Shown here: positions 19,790 through 29,827 of the stretch, one piece after another
Position numbering within the stretch: position 1 is the stretch's first letter
Layout of the letters: every line of letters starts with the position of its first letter
Assembly (NCBI GenBank): GCA_015680685.1
Contig: MNCI01016507.1
Span: forward strand, 143,111 to 173,152
Direction of reading: 5' to 3'
Source of the DNA: Gnetum montanum
Lineage: Eukaryota > Streptophyta > Gnetopsida > Gnetales > Gnetaceae
DNA length: 30,042 nt
Translations under genes and position numbers: made by a program
The notes under the pieces: generated by a model
Seen by the model: the letters and a program-made list of their open reading frames with translations, nothing else
What the model was told of the DNA's origin: nothing
The model's database searches: none

Positions 19790-20555
19790 AAGACTTACAT
19801 GACAGGATAAGGTCGTATCCCTAGATCTTTGCATAGAGAAGGCAACCAATGTTTATCTAGAGGCTTGGCAAAAGCAATAGCTAGTTGACTCTCTATTCCA
19901 ATAAACTCTAACATTACATGTCCACATTGTGTATGTTATTGTATAAAGTGATGGTGAATCTTAATATGTTTGATACAAGAATGTTGGATGGGATTTTTTT
20001 TCATATTGATGGTGCTCCTGTTATCAAAGTAAATAGGTGTTGAGTTTACTTTTATGACTAAATATTTGAGAGTTTCTTTCATCCAAAGTAATTGAGCATA
20101 ATAATTGTTGGCAAAGATATATTTAGCTTCTACTATTAAGGAGCCATAGAAGTTTTCTTCTTGGTTATCTAAGAAATAATATTTCTCCCCAAGGAGAAAA
20201 AATTTCCACTTGTACTACAATGATCATCAGAACAACTTGCCTAGTCTGCATCATAATATCCAACAAGATCAAGTGAAGAATACTTTGGGTCCCAAAGCCC
20301 CTAGTTAGTAATACCTTTTAAATAATGGAAAATAAATTTAATAGCCTTGTAATAAGATTCCTTTATATTTTTCTTATATGTGACACATAATCCCACACTT
20401 AAAGCTATATCTAATCTACTGGTGGATAAATAAAGAAGACTACCTATCATACCTCTATAAATCTTTAGATAAATAGGCTTACCTTGGTCATCTTTAATGA
20501 GTTTAGAATTTACAGCCATAGGAGTACCTTTAACTTTAAGATCAGCTCAATTGTA
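19790..20555 (-). pseudogene. Copia RNase H and pol C-terminus
   Basis: In minus-strand translation: MIGSLLYLSTSRLDIALSVG (open piece 20519-20301), then AGCSDD, VEAKYIFANNYYAQLLWMKE, NMKKNPIQHS and LAIAFAKPLDKHWLPSL. These are the Ty1/copia landmarks 'Y-L-x-x-T-R-P-D-I', 'D-x-A-G-C', 'E-A-E-Y-I', 'K-N-P-V-x-H-x-R-T-K-H-I' and 'A-D-x-x-T-K-P-L'. The normal Asp before the final KPL is Ala-Ile here. The frame ends near the polyprotein end, just before LTR F. Confidence 0.85.
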
Positions 20556-21300
20556 TTTAAAAAAGAGATCTTTTACATAGTTGGTTTAATAGAATAAGAT
20601 TTCATTAGCTATTTGATAGATTTGAAACCCAAGAATGTTCTTGAGTTCTCCCATCAGACTCATTTCAAATTCCAACTACATGAGATCTAAAAATTTCATA
20701 CAAAGAATTTTGTTAGTAGCACCAGAAATAATCTCATCAACATACATGTAAACTATTAAAAGATCTTTACCTTCTCTTTTGAGAAACAAAGTAACATCAA
20801 TTTTACCTCTTTCAAAACCATTTGATGTAAGGTGTTGAGAGATTCTTTCATACCAATCTCTTGGAGCTGGTTTAAGGCCATATAGATCTTTCTTAAGCCT
20901 GTAAACATACCCAAGATTGATGGAATTAACAAATCCTACAAGTTATTCAATGTAAACTTCTTCTTGTATGGTTCCATTCAAGAAAGCACTTTTAACATCC
21001 ATGTGATAGATCTTGATATTTTTAATGCTAGCATAGGTAAGAAGAAGCCTAATAGATTCTAGCCTAGAAACAATAGCAAAAATTTCATCAAAATCAATTC
21101 CTTCTTGTTGGTTATATCCTTTGGTAACCAATTTAGCCTTGTTTTTAATGATATTTCCATTTTCATTAGTCTTGTTTCTAAATACTCATTTTGTTCCAAT
21201 AAGAGGTTTATCATTGGGCCTAGGTGTCAATTCCCATACATCATTTCTAGAAAATTAAGTAAGTTCATCTTGCATAGTAGAAATCTAGCCTTCCTCTCCT
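20556..21300 (-). pseudogene. Copia reverse transcriptase, YVDD changed to YVDE
   Basis: Open piece 21131-20943 reads [20 protein letters not shown] and [13 protein letters not shown], the copia RT start with the first catalytic Asp in the DVKSAFLNG motif. Further on are YRLKKDLYGLKPAPRDWYER and the catalytic box, which reads YVDE (20744-20733) instead of YVDD. Stops appear at expected Gln codons, for example after EEVYIE. The canonical TKWVFRNK stretch is recognisable near 21190 in another frame. Confidence 0.85.
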
Positions 21301-21437
21301 TTAGCTTCTTTGAAGTTTTTTGATTTAAGTTGGGAGAGATATATGGAAAAATCACATATCTCTTTAATTTAACTTCTAGTACAAACAACATCTTAAACTT
21401 CCTCAATAACATCGCTAGGAGAGTGAGTTTTGTTGAG

Positions 21438-22343
21438 TTAGGGCATTTTCAATTGAGTGAGGAATATCTCATGGAATTCATAATCATTCTCATCTTCATG
21501 ATCACTACTAGATTCTAAAACTTTGTCATCTTGCATTTGAGTGAGGCTAGACAATTTTTGAATGGGAAAAACTTCATCATCAAGTTGAGAGAAAGTAATG
21601 TCATGATCATCTATTTTGATATTTATGGTTTCTTCTATAGTATTCATTCTCTTGTTAAATGATTTGTAACCCTTTCTAACTAGATAATGTCCTAAGAAAA
21701 TGCCTTCATTTTTTTTCACATTAGACTTTCTCAAGTTATCTTTATCATTTAGAATAAAACATTTTGAACCAAAAACATAAAAATAAGTTGCTGATGGTTT
21801 TCTATCAATCCAGAATTTATAAATAGTTTTATAGGTGAATCTTCTTACCAAAAATCTATTTTAAACATAACAAATAGTATTGATGGCTTCAAGACAGAAG
21901 TGATGAGGAAGACTTCTCCCATTTAAGATGATTCTTTTCATCTTGTTTAAGATTTGGTTTCTTTGTTCAACTATCCCATTTTGTTGAGGAGTTTTTGTAT
22001 TAGAGAATTAATGTAGAAAACCATTCATATGAAAAAATTGTTCAAAATTTGCATTTTTGAATTCACCTCCATTATCACTTTTGATAACTTTAGTACCACA
22101 TCCTTTTCCTTTTTGGATCTGATTGCTAATTCTCACAAAATGATCAAATACCTCATCTTTATGATGTAAAAATGCAACCCAACTAAAATGAGAATAATCA
22201 TCAATGATGGTCAAAAAATATCTTTTCTTTTCCAAGCTAAGTGTTTGAATTCAACCAATTACATCCATATGAAGTAGATATAAGGGACAAGTAGTAGAAA
22301 TACAATTTTTCTTACCAAATCTTACCCTTGTTTGTTTTCCTTT
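21438..22343 (-). pseudogene. Copia integrase core and C-terminus
   Basis: It would integrate the cDNA. The catalytic residues are all visible: Asp in LLHMDVIG (codon 22263-22265), Asp in KSDNGGEFKN (about 22074-22076), and Glu in TPQQNGIVEQRN. Open pieces: 22235-22008 (MEKKRYFLTIIDDYSHFSWV) and 21851-21438, which holds the copia C-terminal 'FGSKCFILNDKDNLRK' and 'GIFLGHYLVRKGYKSFN' modules. The stop between the pieces replaces an expected Gln. Confidence 0.85.
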
Positions 22344-22642
22344 CTAGCAAGCTTCACATGTCTTTAAATTGAAATATTTGAGCTTAAGGATACCACAAAC
22401 CATTTCCTTTGATACCAAGGTTTGAAGAATTTTCTTATTTATGTGGCCTAGCTTCTTATACCAAAGATGTGTATCATCTGCACAACTTACTAAGCACTTG
22501 GATTCTAGGTTACAACAATTTCCAAAAATAGTGGTATACACATTTTCTTTTCTATTCCTTCTATGACAATATTTCCAGAAGATAAATCTTGTATTCTACA
22601 ATTTTCCTTTAAAAACATAACATTGAAATTTGAATCACAAAT
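22344..22642 (-). pseudogene. Copia GAG-pre-integrase zinc domain
   Basis: The open piece 22541-22344 contains LWYKKLGHINKKILQTLVSK and TCEAC, the HHCC zinc finger in front of integrase. The first His of the family motif LWHxRLGH is Tyr here, while LGH and CxxC remain. A stop follows at an expected Gln (CEAC-stop-KGKQ). Confidence 0.8.
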
Positions 22643-22910
22643 CTAACTAACACTAAGAATATTATGTTTTAAACCATTAAACAAAAACACTTTTTTTAGA
22701 ACTGGTAATTCCTTACCTTTACATACTATGATACCAATACCTGTTATAGGTGCTTCCATATCATGTCCAAACATGATTATTCCAAAATTTTGTTCTATGA
22801 GGTGGGTGAAGTAGGATTTGTCACTTGTCATGTTCCTCGAACACCCAATATCAATATACCATGCTCTAGCTTTGTCATTAGAGGAAGCAATTTGAGCCAT
22901 CATGTTATTT
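22643..22910 (-). pseudogene. Copia aspartic protease, DSG changed to DIG
   Basis: An 86-codon open piece with AWYIDIGCSRNMTSDKSYFT, the copia protease start (family form W-x-x-D-S-G-C-S-x-H-M-T). The active-site triad reads DIG: Ile codon at 22847-22849 where Ser or Thr is required. The rest (ITGIGIIVCKGKELPVLKKV, LKHNILSVS) follows the family pattern 'G-x-G-x-I ... V-L-Y-V-P-x-L-x-x-N-L-L-S-V'. Confidence 0.85.
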
Positions 22911-23388
22911 TTAGACTTTCCTTCTTTTCTTTTCTAAACCTACATGGTTTCCATTCTAGGTTGCTTTTTCAAAGACCAAGAATAGTGATATAATCTAAAA
23001 TAGCAAAAATCTTGAATATAGCTATATTTTCCAAAAAAGAAGCATTTCAAGGTTTTGGTTTAGAAGATCTAAAAAGCTTGGATACACTTTGTCTTTGGTC
23101 TTTATACTTCTCCATAGAGTTCTTGTTCATTTTCTTAATCACATTTTCTAGTTTTTAAATTTCAGCCCTAAGGTCTGAGCTTTTCCTTTTGAGATAAGAT
23201 CATTCCTCATCTAGAATATTAATTTTCATTTTCATGGCATATAGAGAGTCTTTTATTTCAATACAAAATTTTTGGAAAGAAATAATCTCATCACAAAAGA
23301 ATCCATATCTTTATTCAATATCATAATTACTATTAAACTTGTAAGAGCAAACACTTTTATTTTTGAAAGGAATGATCTTCTTCACCAT
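22911..23388 (-). pseudogene. Copia gag C-terminal part with degenerate zinc knuckle
   Basis: From MVKKIIPFKNKSVCSYKFNS (ATG at 23388) through a Lys/Glu-rich coiled-coil-like part (SSDLRAEI, KLENVIKKMNKNSMEKYKDQ) to the knuckle KCFFFGKYSYIQDFC (23044-23003). The family pattern CX2CX4HX4C has lost its second Cys (now Phe) and its His (now Tyr). Two stops near 22940 separate it from the protease. Copia gag is normally longer, so the N-terminal part is missing or unrecognisable beyond about 23400. Confidence 0.7.
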
Positions 23389-24560
23389 GGTTGCCAAAAC
23401 TTGAGAGTTCTACCTCAATTATTGTAAGGAAAAACCCTAAATTCTTACCTATTTTGTAATCACACTATGCAAGGGATGGATAAATCTAAAAATTACTATG
23501 AAGTATTAGGTATTTAGGTTTTTACCATAAAATCTAGCTCTTATATGTTTCCCTTGTGAAATTAGGTGAGAAATAAGCTTACATGCTAGGTTTTGATGCC
23601 AAAATCCTCTTAGAATGCTCACACATTAACCATAAAATCCTTTGTACATAAAGAAAAGCCCTTCACACATTGAGATTGTAAAATAACTATGAAAATACAC
23701 CTTACACATTGAAATTTGCTTGAAATTTTGGCTTTCTAGCCTTACATGCTCACAGTTTAACTATGGGTGGATCCCATAGGATTTAGGCAAGCACACCAAA
23801 CAACCCCACACATTGGAAATCATTTTTTAAATGTCCACAAATTAAAGGATCCTACTTCACATGCTATGGTAGCATTCAGGGTAGCATGTGAAGTTTTCAC
23901 TAGTAATTTCTTTTACTAAACTTTCCCATATGTTACCTAGAGGGCTCTACCAAATTCTAAAAAACTCACAAAAAATTCCAATATGTCAAAAACTACTAAA
24001 ATGCTGAAAATTCCATCCCCACATACTAGGATGTCATTCATAAGTGTTCACATGTTGGGAAAACCTATCCCACATGTTATGGAAGCATGCACAGTAGTAT
24101 GTAGACATCGACAAGCTTTAAACTAGATCAATACAACTCATACTTTGTCTAAAATTATCTAACAAATTGCATATCTCTCTTTTAAACCCTAGAAACTACC
24201 CTAGAAGCTTTGAGAAGCCAAAAAAAAAGTTAGAATCCCCCAAAAATTGATGCACTTTGTTTAACACCTTGAAGGATCAAGCCCCACACACCATGATAGC
24301 ATGTGGGCCAATGTGTGAGGCCTACATTAACAATTAACAAGTCCAAAATTGCTCAAATTCTTCCAAGGTGGATTCCACATGCCAAAGACTTGATTTGAAG
24401 TGATCACAAGCTACATTGGTTAGTTCCACAAGTCTAAAACCTAAGTTAAACTACTCACACATTGGGAATGCAAGTCCTACATGTTGGGGTTGAACCCTAA
24501 AGTGGCCACATGTTGTGAATTCTAGCTCCACATGCTAGATATACCAATTTTTACCTTTTT
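23389..24560. other. Unassigned segment with recurring CACATG-type phrases
   Basis: No coding frame is recognised. A phrase close to CACATGCTATGGTAGCAT recurs at 23858, 24020 (weaker), 24071 and 24285, and many shorter CACATG(C/T)T and CACACATTG words occur between 23579 and 24535. It lies on the 5' side of the copia gag remnant, where the leader and 5' LTR would be expected, but no LTR end or primer site was found. Confidence 0.45.
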
Positions 24561-25249
24561 ATATTCTTTTGTCTATAGGAAACCATTATTCTAGTAGTTC
24601 ATAGCCTGTTTTCATAAATTTTTAACCTATTTTGGTTATTTTCACTAGATATTTACTTATTCTATAAATTTACATAATATTTTCTCTTATTTTTGTCATA
24701 TTTTAACTTGTTTTAATAACTTATTTCCTTCCCTACTATATTTTTTCTTACTTTAGTAATTTATGTCCTATTTTTTTAAAATTTTAATTTAATTTGATGG
24801 TTTATAATCTTTCCCTAGAGTTCTACTTGTTCTATTAATTTTTATCATGTTTTCATTAGGTTTTGTCCTGTTTTGATCATAAAATCATCTAAAAATAAAT
24901 ATTATTATTTAACATTATTTTGAACCATGTTTGACACTATTTGACCTTATTCGACCTTCCCTCTATATCATTTCATATCATTTGGTATTATTCATTACCA
25001 TTTGATATTATTTGATGACATTTTTCATTATTTTTCCATCATTAGGTATCATTTGACATCGTGTAGCCCTTGTTCCACCCTTTTGAATCTCACTCTACCT
25101 TCTTTGATCTTAGTTTATCATGATATGATCTTAATCATCCTTATTTTACCTTTTTCTACTTTGTTTAGATCTTGTTTGACTATGATATTCTTTATTATTA
25201 TAATATTTTACATTATTTTAAGATTATATAGTGATTATGCAATATAGAT
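24561..25249. repeat. T-rich low-complexity tract
   Basis: Strongly T-rich on the plus strand with loosely repeated words such as CCTATTTT, TTTTAAC and TTTCACTAG, and a run of ATTTGATATCATTTGG-like units at about 24960-25055. The 81-codon plus-strand frame at 25002-25247 arises from this composition and is not a gene. Confidence 0.6.
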
Positions 25250-25689
25250 GCTAGTAAATATGCCTTTGTTGACATACAAGATCAAATTATGGATACATGG
25301 GTACAATTCAACCTACCCTTATGCTTGAATGAATTCTATGATAATGTGAAAAGATCAATTGACCTCAAATACTTAGATCTTCAATATAGAAGTCCCTACA
25401 ATGGCCTAAGTACATATTCAAGACCCTTAATTAAGAGGCTAGAGACATTATGAAGGATTCTATAGTTGAAATTCCTGTTACAAACCATAATGGTAAGTAG
25501 AAAACACTAAAATTAAGTTCCTTGCTAGAACCCTAGAGGGTCGAAGACATCACCAAATCCCTTCAACAAAACATTAAGCTTTCTCTTGGTCATATAAAGA
25601 CATTCCTAGGCTTAATCCACATTTAGTACAACATAATATTGTACTTAACCCTAGTATCAAGCATGTTAAATAAAATGTATGCAAGATTA
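25250..25689 (+). pseudogene. Upstream part of the Tat-like pol, unrecognised
   Basis: A stretch of about 60 open codons without a Met (from about 25260) includes YAFVDIQDQIMDTWVQFNLP and LDLQYRSPYN; I do not recognise it, though it may be gag or protease. A second part (about 25600-25690) has VQHNIVLNPSIKHVK, which fits the segment just before RT in Tat-like elements (pattern V-x-H-x-L-x-I-x-P-x-x-x-P-V). Confidence 0.45.
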
Positions 25690-26480
25690 GGCCAAACTTA
25701 GTGCTTATAGTCCATGATGAGATAATGCAGCTCTACCAAACTAATTTCATATGAGCTATTGATTGCATTGATTACGTATCTAACCTAGTACAAATCCCTA
25801 AGAAAAATGATAGTATTCATATTTGTATCAATTTCTATGACCTCAACAAGGCAACTATTAAGATTATTTCCCTTTGCCTAGTATTGATGAACTTATTGAT
25901 ACTATGGTTAAACATGCCTTATTATCCCTTTGGATGAGTTCTTGGGATACAACTAAGTTAGGATCAATCTAGATCATCAGTTGCATATAACCTTGATGAA
26001 CTATTTGAAAACCTTTTGTTACACAATGATGTCATTTGGTCTAAAGAATGTAGGGGCAGCCTATCAATGAGCCATGATTTACATCTTTAATGACTACATG
26101 CTAGGTTTACTGAATGATTATATTGATGATATAGGAGTAAAGTCCAAGATGTCCAAAAATCATGTAGATTACTTAGACTTGGTACTTCAATGATGCCTCA
26201 AATATGAACTTAGACTTAATCCTATGAATTTTATCTTCTATGTTAAAACTAGTAATATGCTAGTATCTGAGCAAGGATACCAATGGATCTTAACAAGATT
26301 AATGTCATAACCAATCTATCACCACCTAGCAGCCTTAAGAAACTATAAGGTTTATGATAAAAATTACAATTTATTTGTAGGTTCATCTTTAGTTTCACAG
26401 ACATGCTACAATCCATGCAACACTTGTTGAAAAATGGAGCTCACTATGAGTGGACTAAATTATGTCAAGAATCCTTTAAT
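25690..26480 (+). pseudogene. Reverse transcriptase, Tat-like Ty3/gypsy element
   Basis: In order: RPNLVLIVHDEIM, YVSNLVQIPKKNDSIHICIN, FYDLNKATIK (family form 'W-V-A-N-x-V-P-V-P-K-K-x-G-K-x-R-x-C-x-D-Y-R-D-L-N-K-A'), SIDELIDTMVKHALLS after a frameshift, FCYTMMSFGLKNVGAAYQ, NDYIDDIGVKSK with the catalytic box as YIDD (26119-26130), and YELRLNPMNFIF. It is broken by frameshifts and stops. The orientation is opposite to the copia and Athila-like pol genes. Confidence 0.85.
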
Positions 26481-26960
26481 AACATTCAAGTAAGAGTTGG
26501 TTAATTACCTATTGTGTATCACTCTCAGAAAGATAAATCATTCTATATCTAATTTACATTCTCTAAAACATCCAAAGCCTCTTTGCTCTATCAAAAAATG
26601 AGATGATGAAGAAGAGTAACCTATCTGCTACATGATCCATCCATTGGTAGCTTATGAGACCCAAAACACCAAGGTTGAGAAGAACTACCTAGCCTTGGTC
26701 TTCTCTTTGAGGAAATAGAGAGATTACATCTTTAGGAGCTAAATCAATGGCATATGCAAAGACAATGTACTAAGGTCCATCGTGACCAAGATTTACAAGA
26801 ATAGCCATATAGCCTAGTGGAAGGTCATAATGGCTATGTTTGACCTACATTACATCTTCTCAATCTCAATGAGAGGTAAAGAAATAGCCACACATATCAC
26901 CACTTCCTCAATTAAAGATAGCACACCCATATATCCTAAATTTTCTAATGAGTATGTCAA
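26481..26960 (+). pseudogene. RNase H of the Tat-like element
   Basis: Follows RT directly: HYEWTKLCQESFNNIQ (thumb/connection), then VAYETQNTKVEKNYLALVFS (family form 'E-x-x-Y-x-x-x-E-K-x-C-L-A-L-V-F-A'), and IAxWKVIMAMFDLHYIFSIS with a stop at an expected Arg or Gln codon. It ends near GKEIATHITTSS and KFSNEYVN. Confidence 0.75.
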
Positions 26961-27477
26961 CATTATTACTCGGAGGATATGAGGCCATCATGTATTTTAA
27001 TAGAGCTTCAACTACACATGGAGCAAGTGTTTCTATCATCATAACATTACTCTCTAGTAAGATTTAACCTTTCAATTACCATTTCTAATTCCCATGTAGA
27101 AAAATCATAGTCGAATATGAATGGTTACTAAAAGGAATAATGTTAGCTCATAACCAAAAAATTACATGTTTAATGATAAAGATGATTTGCAACTATTGGT
27201 TAACAAAGTAACCAAGGTCTATACATGCAAAGCTAAACATTTAAAATCTTACTATTATTTAGCCAAAACACTCTTACTATAGTTTATAGATGTTGGTATC
27301 CAACACATTCTCCAAGTTGAAAACACCTAAGCTGATGTCATTGGCACCGTAGCCCTAAGTGTGATGCCTGATGTGTTTAACAAGTTATCTTTCTTGATAG
27401 AGACATCTGATCTTCCCATCATGCAAAACATTGAAGGCACATCTATAGCCATCATTGATAATGTTCCTAAGCAATAA
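26961..27477 (+). pseudogene. Second RNase H-like domain of the Tat-like element
   Basis: After the first RNase H there is another RNase H-like pattern: MYFNRASTTHGASVSIIIT (family form 'Y-F-D-G-A-x-N'), VEYEWLLKGIMLAHNQKI ('A-E-Y-E-A-x-x-x-G-L-x-x-A'), and HILQVENT-stop-ADVIGTVAL ('N-x-x-A-D-x-L-A-T-L-A'). An extra RNase H after the classical one is a known feature of the Tat lineage. The first Asp is Asn here. One frame is open from about 27289 to 27477 apart from one stop. Confidence 0.7.
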
Positions 27478-27600
27478 CGGTATGATGACATCAAGTTTTA
27501 CTAAATGCATGGTGAACCTTAACAAAACCTAACTACTCCTAAAAATGATACTATAGGTAAAACATTAAAAGAATGAATTATAGTAGCTAACAATAGATTA
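27478..27600. other. Tail of the Tat-like element
   Basis: Short AT-rich sequence after the second RNase H piece. No integrase is present, so the element is truncated here or continued by an unrecognised sequence. Confidence 0.5.
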
Positions 27601-28492
27601 TGTCAAAGCTCCTATTATGGTATATTATTAATATGCATGAGTAAGGTATAAACCCATAAGGTTCTTGAATGAGGACACAAGTGTACTGACCTACATCGTC
27701 GGTGTAAGGCTGGAAGGGAAACAGACACCGAGAGATCGTTGGACAGCCACAGTTGACTCTACCTTCACTTGAGGGCAAGCTGGAAAAGGGAACGAAGGCA
27801 GAGTGCCTTGGATGGTTCACACGCAAATCAACCAAGGACTTCCCCAATCGTAAGCTATGGCTAGCGCTTGGGTTATCGTAAACGGTGTAAACGGAATATG
27901 AACAACGATACGAAATGTAAATAAAGTGTACTGAATAAATCGTAAACAAAGTTATATTGTAAATGGAAGATAAACTACAGTAAATAATGTAAATGAGAGG
28001 CAAAAATAAAACTGTATTGTATTGTTTTTAAACAAGAATATGCACCGGTCAAAGCGTAGTTGCACAAGTGTGGACGGCAAGTCAAACGCCTAGCCCCGGA
28101 ATGATGTGACACACTGATATGACGATGAAATGTGATTAACGTGAGAAGAAATCGGAAGCCAAAAATCGGATGTGCATCCCCAAGTCCTCCAATCTTTACC
28201 TCTTTGTCTTCTGCTTCTTTGTCTTTGCTCTTGCCTTGTGCTTCTTCTCTTGTTGTTCTTGTCTCTCTTGTTTGTTGCTTCTTCTTCCCCTCCTCCCAAT
28301 TTGTGTGAATTGGTAGGGTATTTATAGGTTTGGGCTAGGGTTTGCTTTGACTAGGTTCAATGTATCCATGCTTGAAAGTTGTACATGAGTTGTACGTGTG
28401 TTGGCAATTTTGCTTTTCTTGGCCAGGTTTAATGTATTTTACAACTTATGGGTCATTCCAGCCCATAAAATACAAATAAATTAAGAAATACA
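27601..28492 (-). repeat. LTR-like segment with TATA box
   Basis: On the minus strand it starts TGTATTTCTT (28492) and ends TTTGACA (27601), giving TG...CA termini. A TATA box lies about 170 bp from its start and a purine-rich leader follows. CpG is more frequent than in the regions to the left, so it is younger or less methylated. No second copy is in the window, and the termini are a guess from TG/CA, without a target-site duplication. Confidence 0.4.
28319..28326 (-). promoter_or_regulatory. TATA box of the LTR-like segment
   Basis: TATAAATA on the minus strand in the context CCTATAAATACCC. About 30 nt downstream begins a purine-rich stretch (GGGAGGAGGGGAAGAAGAAG) that would be the transcript start. 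The frame at 28299-28090 (MGGGEEEATNKRDKNNKRRS) lies in this leader, is very basic, and has no recognised family. Confidence 0.5.
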
Positions 28493-28529
28493 AGCCCTCG
28501 AGTTGTAAACTTAGAAAGTTTTAAAAAAG

Positions 28530-29820
28530 ATGTCCAGCGGTGGCGGCCCCTTTATTAAAAATATTATATTTTTGCTGGTCGGCTGCGTTAGTGGGAATTC
28601 TTCTAATGTTTTTTTGAAAAAAATTTTAATCATCGGGGGAGGACAGCCGATGATGTCGGTGATGCCTGGCACGGCTGCGGCAGGAGGCAGCAGTAGCGGG
28701 AGTCGGCGGGCGACGCGTCAGAGAGACCAGCACGGCAGGCACAGCGACGAGAGGGCAGAGATGGCAGGCACGGCAGAAAGGCGAGGTGGCTGCAGCAAAA
28801 ACAACATCGGCCAGGAGAAGAGCAGCGGGCAGAAAACAGCAGCGCAGTAGAGGCACCGTAGAAACAATCATGCAGGCCGAGGCAGTGGGAGCAAAGTGGC
28901 AGCGCGGGAGGCAGGAGGAGCGACGCGGCGGTGGGAGCACAGAGGATGGCGAAGTGGCGGAGGAGACCTCAAAAACAATGATGATGGCAGAACAGGAGGC
29001 GTGTGGCGACGAGCAGCAAAGGAGGTGCAACGCGGTGAACAGAGAACAGCAGCAGTGCTGCAGAAAATAATCAACGGCAGCGGAGACAGGAGATAGCAGT
29101 GACGTGGCAGGGCGCAGGAGCAGACTGACGCACAGGCAGCGACGCACAGGCACGGCGACGGGAGGGCAAAAGCAGCATGCAGAGAAATGGCAGCAACGTG
29201 ATGCAGCGGTGCAGGAGCAACGTGGGCGAGGCTGCGGGGGTGCAGCGACGTGGCAGTGAGGTAGGCCGGCGTGGCAGGGGACGAGACATGGCAGGCAATG
29301 CGGGAGTCGGCAGAACAGAAACGTGGCATGGCAGAGAGAGCAACGACGACGTGGTGGTGCAGAGACAGAAACAGCGATGCAGGAGCAGCAAAGACAGAGA
29401 TAGAGACAGAGACGTGACAGGGAGAAAACAGTGATTGGTAGAAAGCAGCGACGGTAGGCAGCAAATGGTGATAGCAGGGGTGGCAGGGAGACAGCCATGC
29501 AGTAGGTGCAGCAGAGGGGCCGTGATGCAGCAGCAGCTATGTAGAAAAGGCAGTGGGAGGATCGGTGGTGGCTGAAAACAACGACGGCAGAAATTGTGTC
29601 GTGATGCAGAGGGTGGCGGGAGTGTAGAGGACGTGTGCAGCAGTTGGCGGACAGCAAGGATGACGTAGCAGTTGGCGGACAGCAAGTACGACGCAGCAGT
29701 TGGCGGACAGCAAGGACGACGCAGAAGTTGGCAGACAGCAAGGACGATGTAGCAGCGGACAGAAACAGCGACGCCGTGGGTGCATGAATGGCAGCGCGAC
29801 GGTGGCAGAAACGTGAACAA
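28530..29820. other. GC- and CpG-rich island with several open frames, probably non-coding
   Basis: The plus strand is purine-rich with endless GCAG, GGCAG, GACG words. Few T bases means few stops on the minus strand, so long minus-strand frames (28626-29741, 28868-29464, 29071-29820) overlap in different phases. Their proteins are Cys/Ser/Leu/Pro/Arg-rich with no domain, signal or conserved motif. A 28-bp tandem repeat sits at the right side. It is an odd, recently added block by composition; whether it is part of the LTR-like element to the left is unknown. Confidence 0.6.
29639..29750. repeat. 28-bp tandem repeat, four copies
   Basis: Units at 29639-29666, 29667-29694, 29695-29722 and 29723-29750, consensus AGCAGTTGGCGGACAGCAAG then GACGACGC, plus a partial fifth (AGCAGCGGACAG). 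The period is exactly 28, not a multiple of 3, so minus-strand translations repeat the same DNA in all three frames (SANC, AVRQLL, CCPPTA). This argues against selection on a protein. Confidence 0.92.
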
Positions 29821-29827
29821 AGAGAGA

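Noticed and set aside
25002-25247. 81-codon hydrophobic plus-strand frame as a membrane peptide
   Set aside because: It lies in T-rich low-complexity DNA; Leu, Ile and Phe runs follow from composition.
27601-28492. Confident LTR boundaries for the right-hand segment
   Set aside because: TG...CA ends can be chosen in several ways, flanks show no target duplication, and there is no second copy in the window.
28626-29741. 371-codon minus-strand frame as a real Cys/Ser-rich protein
   Set aside because: It overlaps other long frames in different phases, runs through a 28-bp repeat that is not a multiple of 3, and has no conserved motif.
29639-29750. 28-bp repeats as a CRISPR array
   Set aside because: The units are directly adjacent with no spacers, and the genome is a plant.
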